A DNA stretch of 64,000 bases from Maribacter sedimenticola (GTDB taxonomy: Bacteria > Bacteroidota > Bacteroidia > Flavobacteriales > Flavobacteriaceae). Under the pieces are notes generated by a model. It was given only the letters and a program-made list of their open reading frames with translations. It was not told where the DNA came from and ran no database searches. The stretch is from contig NZ_FZNV01000005.1 in assembly GCF_900188415.1 (NCBI RefSeq), positions 1 to 64,000 of the forward strand. The letters are read 5' to 3'. Position 1 is the stretch's first letter. Each line of letters starts with the position of its first letter. This document shows positions 17,058 to 25,948 of this stretch, one piece after another. Made by a program: the position numbers and the translations under genes.

Positions 17058-18119
17058 TTAATCCAAATATTTTACACGAATATCACTTAAAATCTTTGAA
17101 AAATTTGATTGTATTTTGGTTATTAAAATTTGTCGCAAACTTTCTATTTTAAACAAATTAAACAGTTTATTTCGTAAAATATCGATAAGCATACTTAAAA
17201 AGAAAGTTATTAAAACTGCGGTAATTGCATGCAAAATTAAATACTCCGAATTAAGATATTCTCTATTCTTAAAAACTTTATCCCAAATAAATGAGCGTAA
17301 GATTATATTATCATGAATTAAATATATTCCAAAAACTGTAGACGCCATCGTATTAATAACTGAACTATTTTTAATAGTTACATTCTTAAAATAAGAAAAT
17401 AAGCTAACAGAACAAATTATTATGAAGGGGCTATTTTCACTTATAAAAAATAATGGATTAGCAAAATTCAGATAGTCTAAAATTATAATAGTTACAAAAA
17501 TTCCAAAATAAGAGATAAAAAATATAGTTAAATTAACTAAACCACTTTTAGCAAACAATTTTGGATACATCTGAATGTAACCACCTAAAACATATAGAAA
17601 AATAAACCAATCAATACTGCCAAAACCTAAATTAATTGGATTTATTACATTCAATAAAATTATGGTAATCAAAAAAAATAAATGTTCCTTTTGATTCAAA
17701 TTTTTGATAAAAATATTAATATATGGAATTAGTAAAAATAATACTACGAATGAAGTTATAAACCAATAGCTATTAAAAAGAACAGGTAAAAAACTTTTTA
17801 AAATTATAGTTATGTCTATTGGTATTAATTGAAAATACTGGTTCAAACTAAAGATTAATAATGAATAAAACCATGTTTGTGTAACTAGTTTTAAAAGACT
17901 ATTGAATTTTATAGTTGATCTTACCATAAAAAAACCAGTAATCATCACAAATAAATTCACCCCTAGTTTACCTCCTATGCTTAAAAATTGAACAAATAAT
18001 TTATTAAAGTTCAATGATGTATTCATATTCCAATCACCATGAATACTGTAATGGTGCGTTACAATTAATAACATTGCTATTATCCTTAAAAGCTCAAAAT
18101 TTGAATTTCGTAATTTCAT
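17058..18119 (-). CDS. Membrane O-acyltransferase (acyltransferase family 3)
   Basis: About 353 residues with ten or so transmembrane segments, typical of the acyltransferase-3 family that acetylates or succinylates exported sugars. The N-terminus MKLRNSNFELLRIIAM carries the family ELLR start, and the next helix has the conserved histidine pair (LLIVTHHYSIHG). I chose ATG 18119; a longer frame from 18146 adds nine residues without family support. It is a single gene on the minus strand, opposite in direction to the preceding set and divergent from the lipoprotein gene at 18514. It probably decorates the polymer or its lipid-linked precursor. Confidence 0.8.
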   Translation of the reverse strand: MKLRNSNFELLRIIAMLLIVTHHYSIHGDWNMNTSLNFNKLFVQFLSIGGKLGVNLFVMITGFFMVRSTIKFNSLLKLVTQTWFYSLLIFSLNQYFQLIPIDITIILKSFLPVLFNSYWFITSFVVLFLLIPYINIFIKNLNQKEHLFFLITIILLNVINPINLGFGSIDWFIFLYVLGGYIQMYPKLFAKSGLVNLTIFFISYFGIFVTIIILDYLNFANPLFFISENSPFIIICSVSLFSYFKNVTIKNSSVINTMASTVFGIYLIHDNIILRSFIWDKVFKNREYLNSEYLILHAITAVLITFFLSMLIDILRNKLFNLFKIESLRQILITKIQSNFSKILSDIRVKYLD

Positions 18120-18513
18120 TGAAAGGTTAATACTTAATGAAAGCAATAAATTTAAATTAGATTAAATTCAATATACCGTTAATAAAAAATTTAATTTAAT
18201 GTCCAGAAACTAGATATATTATTAGTAGTGCTTTATTAAAAATAACACTAATTAGAAAACTATTAGAAGTCATAAATATTGTTTAAACAAATAATTAACC
18301 AACATATACATCAAACTAAAATTATTTTAATTAGCGCATTAACTTTAATAAAAGTTAAATCTAAACAAGATTGTTAAAAATAAATGCATTTCATCGAATA
18401 TATTGGTAGTTAGTAGACTAAAAATATGATTGCTCCGTATTATTACCAAGAAAAAGAATGTCTTTCAACAAACAAAGCCCCAAGCTTTTGAATACTAAAA
18501 AGAATACCTACTT
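18120..18513. other. Divergent intergenic region between the acyltransferase and the second lipoprotein gene
   Basis: 394 bp, very AT-rich, no coding frame seen. Its main recognisable content is the shared regulatory-like element at 18384-18430. The remainder presumably holds the minus-strand promoter of the acyltransferase gene, which I could not define. Confidence 0.6.
18384..18430 (+). promoter_or_regulatory. TGCATTTCATCGAATAT element upstream of the second surface lipoprotein gene
   Basis: The 17 bases TGCATTTCATCGAATAT at 18385-18401 are identical to 4809-4825, and similarity continues through a GGTAGTTA block (GGTACTTA in the first copy) and an AT-rich tail. It lies about 130 bp before the ATG at 18514; the first copy lies about 180 bp before its gene. 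Shared control of the two paralogues is inferred. Confidence 0.5.
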
Positions 18514-20217
18514 ATGAACCTAAGAAAAAGTCCTTTGATGATATTTATCATCATATTTATTTGTGCCCTTAATTTTACATCTTGTAGTAAAGATGCCGAC
18601 CTTTTATCTGAATATGTTATTCAAGATGAACAAAATGATACTTCCTTAAGTATACTTATAGATGATAATTTTACTGCTTCCCTAAATAGTACGGTTATTT
18701 TGGATGTTCTGGCCAATGACAATATTGCCAATATCGAGAATATTAAAATCACCTCTATTAGTGATACAAAATTTGGTGTTATTGAAATTTTAGGGGATAA
18801 TACCTTAAAATTTGAAGTTCCTGAAGTTTTACCCGTAGAGGTGGTAGAAGAAACTGAAGAAGTTAATAATGAGTCTTCAGAAGAAACAACTACTAATGTT
18901 GCAGTAGAAACTATAGTATATACTACTGAAACAACAAATGCAGATAATGTTGTTGAAATAGATTCTGCCACTGCTGAAGTGACTATTATAGAAGAAAAAA
19001 CTAATCAGTTCCAATTTAAATACTCTGTTTCAGATTTAGAGTCTTTTGTTTATCAGGCTTTATATAGTAACGAATTACCTGCATCATTAAATGATGTAAA
19101 TAATATCACTTATAGTGGAGAATATGAACGCTTAATAGCACTTGTTGAACATGGAGATCAGTGTGATATTTATAATTTAGATGCAATGCAAGGAATGATT
19201 GCGTCATTTGAAGCATCTGGCAACAAAAAGTTTTTGGATGATTTACTTATTTTAATAAACAATTTATTTAATAAAGCTTCGCCTTCTAATACATTACCTA
19301 GTGGGCAAACAGGTAATTTTGGAGATCAATTTTTAAGTTGGTATACGGACCAAAATACAGATTTAACAGGAACCAGTCCTGGTTCTGGTCAATATCAATT
19401 ATGTGAATCAAGGAGTTTTATGCATATTGCCAGATTATTATGGGTTTTAAAGCATAGTCCAAATTTAAGATCTGAAAGCGTATTAGTAAATGGTAAAACA
19501 TATCAAGAACATTATGAACATATCTTAAATTTTGTAGAGCAAAATTTCTGGAAAAAATGGCTTACAAGAAATTCACTTACTTACCAACACTCCGGAGTTG
19601 ATAGTTCTGCAGGTTGGGCATATATTGCGTGGCATTTGTGGAGTTGTACCAATAAAGAACAATATAAACTCATTTATGATAAATTCAATTCAAATATTGG
19701 AATACAGGGAACTACTGGTGGCATGCGTGAGCATTTAGATACAAACATTAAAAACAATGAAGCCTACCAATGGAATACAAGTTTTAATGACAATTCATAT
19801 CAAGGAAGACAAATAACAGATCATGGACATGCTGCTAGAGTAGTCAAATTTATGGTTGAGGATTATACTATTGGAAATAGTTTCTATAATAAAACGGATA
19901 TGGTAAAATTATCGAACACGATAAATGTCTTTTGGCCTAAGTCCTTAGAAGAAAAAAATGAAATCTATTATTGGATGGACGGTGAATATCAATCTGGTTT
20001 TAATAAGACAAGAAATTTTATGCCTGAGGGTTGGTTTTGTCTCGGTAGATTTGACCCTGTTTTACAAAACCGATTTGAACAAATGAACCATACTTATTTT
20101 ATTTCAAATAGAACATTATCAGTATATTGGGGCGAATTAGCATATAATAGAGCTTATTTAGAAGGAACAATTAAATATCCAGAAAATTTTTACAGCCTCA
20201 AAAATATCACTGAATGA
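18514..20217 (+). CDS. Second surface-exposed-type lipoprotein with Ig/cadherin-like and helical lyase-like domains
   Basis: A 567-residue paralogue of the 4987 gene product. The lipoprotein signal ends at SCSKDADLLSEYV, which matches the first protein almost residue for residue (CSKDNDLLSEYV), including the acidic surface-export-like motif. The Ig/cadherin-like module again has VLDVLANDN (about 64-72) and a FGVIEI turn. A Glu/Thr-rich linker follows without the perfect 15-bp repeat. The C-terminal two thirds is helical with scattered Trp, His and Asp (SLSLTYQHSG-like and ITDHGHAARVVKF regions), and it shares with the first protein the HSPNLRS block and an H-x-x-x-(I/V)-x-F pattern. The toroid-like helical fold suggests a polysaccharide lyase or epimerase. 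The function is inferred; the exact family was not recognised. It ends 13 bp from the convergent GT gene. Confidence 0.75.
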   Translation: MNLRKSPLMIFIIIFICALNFTSCSKDADLLSEYVIQDEQNDTSLSILIDDNFTASLNSTVILDVLANDNIANIENIKITSISDTKFGVIEILGDNTLKFEVPEVLPVEVVEETEEVNNESSEETTTNVAVETIVYTTETTNADNVVEIDSATAEVTIIEEKTNQFQFKYSVSDLESFVYQALYSNELPASLNDVNNITYSGEYERLIALVEHGDQCDIYNLDAMQGMIASFEASGNKKFLDDLLILINNLFNKASPSNTLPSGQTGNFGDQFLSWYTDQNTDLTGTSPGSGQYQLCESRSFMHIARLLWVLKHSPNLRSESVLVNGKTYQEHYEHILNFVEQNFWKKWLTRNSLTYQHSGVDSSAGWAYIAWHLWSCTNKEQYKLIYDKFNSNIGIQGTTGGMREHLDTNIKNNEAYQWNTSFNDNSYQGRQITDHGHAARVVKFMVEDYTIGNSFYNKTDMVKLSNTINVFWPKSLEEKNEIYYWMDGEYQSGFNKTRNFMPEGWFCLGRFDPVLQNRFEQMNHTYFISNRTLSVYWGELAYNRAYLEGTIKYPENFYSLKNITE

Positions 20218-20230
20218 AGTATTTTTTGAT

Positions 20231-21190
20231 TTAACTTAAATAATACTTATAAACTTTTTTCAAAGTATTCATTGTTTGCTGCATACTAAAATTAATCGTA
20301 TGCTGTCTTAAATTTTCATTTGGTGCATCTAGTGCTTTTTCCAGAGCTAGAGCAAGGGTCTCTGGGTTATCATCACATGCTGAACAGCTTATTGTTTTTT
20401 TTGCAATGATTTCTAAATCACTAACTTTTGTACTAACAAATGGTTTATTACATGCTAACATCTCTTTAACAACGTTGGGCCACCCTTCATGAGAAGAGGT
20501 AAGTAATAGAACATCCATACCATTCATAAAATCACATACCTTATTATGTGGAATTTTGCTCATAATAATCAGTTCGGTATTGGGCCTCCGTTCTTTTAAT
20601 AACTCAAATGCCTGTCTTGCCAGCCAAAAACGTTTCACAGGAGTGTTGATATCTACAGCAGCAAATAAGACCTTTTTAATAGTATTGGTATTATTGATAG
20701 GTTTTGGTTTGAAAAAATCCAAATCAATAGGATCGACGATTGTCGTCACTTTAATATTTGGGAATTTATTTAAAACCTGACTTCTCATAAGATCTGACAT
20801 AACTATCACATGCTGTGTCCTATTAAGTGAAAATCGTGTCATCTTATTACCCAAGATGATTCTGCCACGGTCTAAAAAAGAAGGGTCAGGTGCCGTATAC
20901 CAATCAGAACCTTTTAAAGAAATTATTTTTGTGCCGTGCAACAAACTAGTAATAAACCCAACGGCAGAACCATATTGGGCATGTACAATATCATAATTTC
21001 TTGAAAGTTTTCTAAGATGTAAACAATGTTTAAGAAACGAAATAGGGTTTCGTAAATTTTTTAAATAATAAATATCGACCTCTTCTTGTAGAAATTCATA
21101 TTGATTAAACATCCATCCTCCTCCCTTTCCGGTGCCTTTTTCAAAGTTATGAATCCAAAGTATTTTTTTTCTTTCATTATTATCACCCAT
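20231..21190 (-). CDS. Family 4 glycosyltransferase (short)
   Basis: A 319-residue GT-B enzyme, shorter than the usual 360-400. The start region has KILWIHNFEKGTGKGGGWM, and DIVHAQYGSAVGF with ISLKGSDWY follows in the acceptor domain. The donor domain has VLFAAVDINTPVKRFWLA (about 170-187) and TSSHEGWPNVVKEMLAC with the E-x7-E pair. It is the last gene of the minus-strand eight-gene run and overlaps the upstream GT4 gene by 8 bp, so it is translationally coupled. It probably adds a late sugar of the second repeat unit. Confidence 0.85.
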   Translation of the reverse strand: MGDNNERKKILWIHNFEKGTGKGGGWMFNQYEFLQEEVDIYYLKNLRNPISFLKHCLHLRKLSRNYDIVHAQYGSAVGFITSLLHGTKIISLKGSDWYTAPDPSFLDRGRIILGNKMTRFSLNRTQHVIVMSDLMRSQVLNKFPNIKVTTIVDPIDLDFFKPKPINNTNTIKKVLFAAVDINTPVKRFWLARQAFELLKERRPNTELIIMSKIPHNKVCDFMNGMDVLLLTSSHEGWPNVVKEMLACNKPFVSTKVSDLEIIAKKTISCSACDDNPETLALALEKALDAPNENLRQHTINFSMQQTMNTLKKVYKYYLS

Positions 21191-22283
21191 TAGAAGACTT
21201 TATTTTTTTAATTAATTCTATCAATTTAAAAACATTTACCTCTGTTGAAAATAAACAAATTGCAGATTGTTTGATTTTATTACTTTGTATTAAAAAATCT
21301 TTGTTACCAATAATGTTGGATATTGCCTTTGGCAACAAATCAAAATTACCTTGGCAGTCTATTCCTAAATTATGATGTGTCATTAAACCATCGGGATCAG
21401 AGTTCAAGGCCACCACTGGTGTTCCACACATCCATGCTTGTATAAAAGTGTTAGAAAATCCCTCAGAAACTGAGGTATTTACCAAAACACCTGTGGTTTG
21501 CAGAAAAGAATTGATAAATGTATTTTCTTTACTACCATGATACGTTAAATTTTGGCATGATTTTATTTTTTCAAGCAGCCCTTTCCCATACTGGTTATCA
21601 GGTAATTTACCTATGACATGAAATTGATATTTATCATTCTTTAAAAGAGCTGGTAGTTGTAAGAATAGCTCCAGCTGTTTTACTTCACGGGCATTACCTA
21701 TCCATAGAATACGCTTTATGTTTCTTTCAATTCTCTCATCAATTATCTCAGGATGCATGTTAGGGATTTTAGCCATAGGCTCATAACCCCACTCATTAAT
21801 CTTAGAAATTTGATAATCTGTTTGACATATAATACTTGGACTTGTTTCTAATATTTTCCTAAACAAATACCGTTTTAGAGAACTACGTAATTTTTTTGAG
21901 AATTCAACAGAGTAATTATCCGCAATATGCAAAATAAACGGAATTTGTTGCTGTTTTGCAAACTTCGATAGATGAAAGGTAAAGGTATTCAGTATCCGCT
22001 GGTAAATTAAAATAGGTGCTTCATCCTTGATTATTTTATGAACCCTACACATAAAATCTTTATACAAAAAAAATCTTGCTTTAATAGCAGTATCTATTAC
22101 TAATTCGTACACCTTAAAACCATCGTAAAAAGAAACCTTTTCTTTTTCATGACCTCCAGAAATAAATACAATTTCATAACCCTTTTTAGCTAATTCTTGT
22201 GCAATTATTTTAGATTGATACTCGGCTCCTCCTTTTATTAAAGGATAAAATGGCACAAAAAAACAGGCTTTAAACTTAGTCAT
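21183..22283 (-). CDS. Family 4 glycosyltransferase
   Basis: A 366-residue GT-B enzyme. The acceptor-side N-terminus is FVPFYPLIKGGAEYQSKIIA with the glycine loop. The donor domain has ILWIGNAREVKQLELFLQL (about 193-211), HGSKENTFINSF, and the NTSVSEGFSNTFIQAWMCG motif, in which the usual second glutamate of E-x7-E is replaced (EGFSNTFIQAW), a divergence worth noting. It is part of the minus-strand set, 44 bp downstream of the GT2 gene and overlapping the next GT4 gene by 8 bp. Confidence 0.8.
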   Translation of the reverse strand: MTKFKACFFVPFYPLIKGGAEYQSKIIAQELAKKGYEIVFISGGHEKEKVSFYDGFKVYELVIDTAIKARFFLYKDFMCRVHKIIKDEAPILIYQRILNTFTFHLSKFAKQQQIPFILHIADNYSVEFSKKLRSSLKRYLFRKILETSPSIICQTDYQISKINEWGYEPMAKIPNMHPEIIDERIERNIKRILWIGNAREVKQLELFLQLPALLKNDKYQFHVIGKLPDNQYGKGLLEKIKSCQNLTYHGSKENTFINSFLQTTGVLVNTSVSEGFSNTFIQAWMCGTPVVALNSDPDGLMTHHNLGIDCQGNFDLLPKAISNIIGNKDFLIQSNKIKQSAICLFSTEVNVFKLIELIKKIKSSNG

Positions 22284-22327
22284 TAATATTATTTATTTCA
22301 CTACTATCTTAAATAGGCAAGTGTTTA

Positions 22328-23194
22328 TTAATTTTTGAGAACTTTAAATCTCAGTCTTTTAAAAACATATGAAGTTATATCGCCCATACTAACAAAATTA
22401 GAATGCTTAGTATAAAGCTGAAGTAAATACTTTAGTTTTCCTTGAACAAAATATTCATGAAGATAAACAAGGATTCTATCTTTTTGATATTTTTCTTCAT
22501 GTCTAGATAGAATCTCTATTGTATCAACTTGATATACTCTTGTTTTTTTTGGATTAGGTAAATTATAAGATGCCCGATTCTCCGCATCTTGTATATAATA
22601 AGATAGAACTTTATCAATTAAATAAATTTTATGTTTTCGAGCTAGTTTTTCAAAAACCTCCATGTCTTCACCATGACTTATACAAGTACTAAATAAACCT
22701 GTTTGAATCAACGTAGATTTTCTAACGCAGAAAGCAGACATATTGAGAATATGAAATCCTATTTCATTACTAACAGCAAAAAAATCAACATATCCTTTTT
22801 TATGCGCAACATAGGACTTAATAACATCTCCATTTGAAGTTCTAGTTTCATAATCTGTAGTAATCACTTGAACCTCTTTTTGTTCCTCTATTACCTCGAC
22901 TATATTTTTTAAAAAATCGATGTGCCAAACATCATCAGCATCTAAAAATGAAATCCATTCATATTTTGCAGCATGTACGCCTGTATTTCGAGTACTAGAA
23001 ACACCTCCATTATCTTTTTCTATAAGGCGAATTCTTTCATCCGTTATTCCATTAACAACCGCAACACTTTTATCGGTAGAACCATCATCAACTATTAGTA
23101 GTTCAAAATTTGTGTAAGATTGGCAAAGCACAGAAGAAATTGTCTTTTCTATGCTCTGTTCTTTGTTATATAATGGAATAATTATACTAATCAT
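22328..23194 (-). CDS. Family 2 glycosyltransferase
   Basis: A 288-residue GT-A enzyme with the standard opening ISIIIPLYNKEQSIEKTISS, IVDDGSTDKS (about 34-43), GGVSSTRNTGV, and the donor/metal motif SFLDADDVWH (about 87-96). The D-x-D-type cluster is intact. It shares a 4-bp ATGA overlap with the stop of the pyruvyltransferase-like gene upstream (23191-23194), so translation is coupled. It probably transfers one hexose or HexNAc with inversion. Confidence 0.88.
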   Translation of the reverse strand: MISIIIPLYNKEQSIEKTISSVLCQSYTNFELLIVDDGSTDKSVAVVNGITDERIRLIEKDNGGVSSTRNTGVHAAKYEWISFLDADDVWHIDFLKNIVEVIEEQKEVQVITTDYETRTSNGDVIKSYVAHKKGYVDFFAVSNEIGFHILNMSAFCVRKSTLIQTGLFSTCISHGEDMEVFEKLARKHKIYLIDKVLSYYIQDAENRASYNLPNPKKTRVYQVDTIEILSRHEEKYQKDRILVYLHEYFVQGKLKYLLQLYTKHSNFVSMGDITSYVFKRLRFKVLKN

Positions 23195-24303
23195 ATTTCG
23201 AAATTTACATTAGTAAAATTTAGTCGAGATTTTTCAATCATCTCATTTTTAAATTTAGGAGGAATATAACTCTCCTTATTCTCTAAGATTTCTGAAATTT
23301 GATATACAATTCTATTAGGGTCAACATCTCCATCACCCAGAATGTAATTAGAATTTTGACCTACATCGTTTAGAAAATCAGTACATTTTTCATGATATTC
23401 AATTAAAAAAAAAGGAATATTAGCAAAACAAGCAAAGATTGAAGCGTGTAATCTACTAGAAATCATAAGGGAACATTCACTAATTTTATTCCATGTTTCT
23501 TCAACAGATTTATTATACTGAATAATTTCATAATTAATAAGGCCACTCTTATTTATAACCTCCTGAGTTACACTAAAATCACCTACCTTATCATTATCAT
23601 TAATAATAAAAAAGCGAAACATATAGTTTCTTTTATTTTTTAAAGATTTAAGTAGTTCTATTATAAAATTCCTTCTTTTTTTTTCTTTATTTAAATCACC
23701 ATTAAAATGCGATTCCTCATTATTAAAACTAATTCCAATCATTTCTTTATTCATTTCGAAAGATTTTTCTTTTACAGAATAAACTTCAGGAAGTAAAGCT
23801 GCTAGATCAAAAGAAGCAATAGGTTCAAAATCAAGATTTAAACTTTTTAAGAAATTGTAAGACCTATTATCACGAACACTTATAAATTCCATAATTTTTA
23901 AATACTCAATTATCTGTTTTTCATGTTCAATATTTTTAAATGGGCCAACTGAGACACCAACTGCACCTAGCTTGATTTTGTTACCTTGTTGTTTTAAAGT
24001 ACTCGCTACATCTTTTATACTCCCTTTTTCAACACTATTAAATATGGAGCCACCAGCCATTATCAACCATTTTGTATTTCTCAAAAGCATTGCTTGTTGA
24101 ATAGAATAGGTTTTTGGTATTGTAAGAGGAAATCCTTTTGCTCCTGCTTTAGTAGAAGGTAAATTCACTGTTTTTGCAAGAAAACGAATATTATCTACAT
24201 TCCAATATTTATTACTTGCCCATTGAGCAACTTCAACAAAAGCATCGTCACCAGTATTTCGCATACCATAATATCCACTAAAAATCACATCCGTTTTAAA
24301 CAT
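23191..24303 (-). CDS. Polysaccharide pyruvyl transferase family protein
   Basis: A 370-residue protein with the two-domain GT-B-like layout of the polysaccharide pyruvyl transferase family. The N-terminal GYYGMRNTGDDAF (about 10-22) is the family loop, followed by WLIMAGGSIFN and LGAVGVSVGPF. The C-terminal half has ECSLMISSRLHASIFACFANIPFF (its SRLHA motif is the family's conserved H-R/S-containing turn). It would place a pyruvate ketal from phosphoenolpyruvate on a sugar of the repeat unit, adding negative charge. It lies one base downstream of the second wzx gene and overlaps the GT2 gene by 4 bp. Confidence 0.85.
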   Translation of the reverse strand: MFKTDVIFSGYYGMRNTGDDAFVEVAQWASNKYWNVDNIRFLAKTVNLPSTKAGAKGFPLTIPKTYSIQQAMLLRNTKWLIMAGGSIFNSVEKGSIKDVASTLKQQGNKIKLGAVGVSVGPFKNIEHEKQIIEYLKIMEFISVRDNRSYNFLKSLNLDFEPIASFDLAALLPEVYSVKEKSFEMNKEMIGISFNNEESHFNGDLNKEKKRRNFIIELLKSLKNKRNYMFRFFIINDNDKVGDFSVTQEVINKSGLINYEIIQYNKSVEETWNKISECSLMISSRLHASIFACFANIPFFLIEYHEKCTDFLNDVGQNSNYILGDGDVDPNRIVYQISEILENKESYIPPKFKNEMIEKSRLNFTNVNFEI

Positions 24304-24304
24304 A

Positions 24305-25837
24305 TTAATTTTTTGTATTAATTTTTTTTAATGTTAATCTTCTAATAGGATTTAATATTAATTCACGCTCATAGGAATTCATACTAATAAACCAAAATAG
24401 AGGTAAGTAGATAACACTATAAATCACTATTCCGTAGAATAATTTAACAGGCGTATTAAGGTTAAAATTCATTAATGATAAATGAGTGATAACGGCTATA
24501 ACAAAGGGCACAACCGCCATTTTCAAAATCTCAGTCCAGAATTTAATCATATTTAAAGCTTGTTTCTTGTGATAATAAATATTCATTATAAAAACATTAC
24601 CTAAAATTAAAGCACCTGAAATTGCATATGCTACCCCTATACCGCCATACTTTTTAACCAAAATAAATTGCATAATCAAACTAACAATTGCCATAAAAAA
24701 ATAGAGCCATGATCTAAACTTCATTTGATTTCTAGCCTGTAAAATAGTCATCCCCAATGTTTGTATAAGAGGTATAGAAAGAGCTATAAAAAAAAGTACA
24801 GTAATACTGTAAGCTTCCCTATAATCGGGTCCTGCCCACAAAACAATAAATTGTTTGCCAAAAAGTAAGAAACCACTTAAAATAAATGCAATAATAATAA
24901 ACTGAATTCGACCAGTACGAATAAATAGATTGGAAATCTCCACCTCGTTATTTAATTTGGTTATCATTCTTGTAACTTTAGGAAGAAATACGCCAGATAT
25001 TGCTAAAGACATGCCCATAAACATACCTTGAAATTGAATGGCTACAGCAAAAACTGCAACGGCGGCAGTACCGATATACATTCCTAATATAAATTGACCT
25101 GTACTCCAATATACCTTGTCAATTATAATAATAAGAAAAATATAAAAAGAATAAATACTAATTTCTTTCAGCAACCCTAGTTGCATATTCTTAAAAGAAA
25201 CCTTTATTTTAATTTTTGATTTACAGTACCAAAAATTTATTGCTAATGTTAATAAATTAAGTATAGTTGCTAAAACAACCATCCCTATAGCCCTATACCC
25301 TATTTCCAAAAGAAGAATCATTATTAATGTATTTAATATTATTCTACTTAATGCAACCACTTTTACAAAGACAAAATTTTCATAAGCAGAAATGATAGAG
25401 CCAAAGATGCTCAAAGGAAAAGTAAAGGCTATATTAAAAACCATGAGCAACATCATAATTTTAGCCTTACCAAGCTCATCTAGACTCATAGTTTCACCAA
25501 ATAAGTATTCAACATTAAAATAAAGTACCAAACCAATTAGAAAAGATAATAGACCAATAATAGAATAAAGAATAATGAAAAGTCCAAACATTGAATTTTG
25601 TTCTTCTAATTTTCCTTCAGCCCTAAATTTTGCAGTATAACGAATAATTGCATTACCAAATCCAAAATCTAAAATGGTTAAATAAGCAATCACCGAACCT
25701 ACCAGCGCATATAATCCATACTCACTCTTTCCCATCATACGTAGCATATACGGAGTATAGAGCAACCCAACAATATTACTAACCCCCAATACTAAATAGG
25801 AAAGAAGAGCTCCTGCTTTTAATTGGTTTATAGCCAT
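24305..25837 (-). CDS. Lipid-linked oligosaccharide flippase (Wzx-like), second set
   Basis: A 510-residue integral membrane protein of the MOP superfamily with about 12-14 transmembrane helices. The N-terminal LSYLVLGVSNIVGLLYTPYM and RMMGKSEYGLYALVGSV regions (about 13-50) are typical of the Wzx/RfbX-type group, distinct from the WzxC-like first flippase at 10259. It would export the second repeat unit. It is encoded between the second wzy (111 bp upstream) and the pyruvyltransferase-like gene (1 bp downstream). Confidence 0.85.
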   Translation of the reverse strand: MAINQLKAGALLSYLVLGVSNIVGLLYTPYMLRMMGKSEYGLYALVGSVIAYLTILDFGFGNAIIRYTAKFRAEGKLEEQNSMFGLFIILYSIIGLLSFLIGLVLYFNVEYLFGETMSLDELGKAKIMMLLMVFNIAFTFPLSIFGSIISAYENFVFVKVVALSRIILNTLIMILLLEIGYRAIGMVVLATILNLLTLAINFWYCKSKIKIKVSFKNMQLGLLKEISIYSFYIFLIIIIDKVYWSTGQFILGMYIGTAAVAVFAVAIQFQGMFMGMSLAISGVFLPKVTRMITKLNNEVEISNLFIRTGRIQFIIIAFILSGFLLFGKQFIVLWAGPDYREAYSITVLFFIALSIPLIQTLGMTILQARNQMKFRSWLYFFMAIVSLIMQFILVKKYGGIGVAYAISGALILGNVFIMNIYYHKKQALNMIKFWTEILKMAVVPFVIAVITHLSLMNFNLNTPVKLFYGIVIYSVIYLPLFWFISMNSYERELILNPIRRLTLKKINTKN

Positions 25838-25948
25838 AGAGTACTAATAATTGATTTTTAATTTGAAATTATAAAATTGATTGTTTTATATATATACAAT
25901 TCTTAATCTTGGAATTATATGAAATTTTAAAAAAACTTTCATATTAGT

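Noticed and set aside
20217-20248. Hairpin AAGTATT/AATACTT between the convergent genes at 18514 and 20231
   Set aside because: Seven A/T-rich base pairs, a long loop and no strong T tract; too weak to call a terminator.
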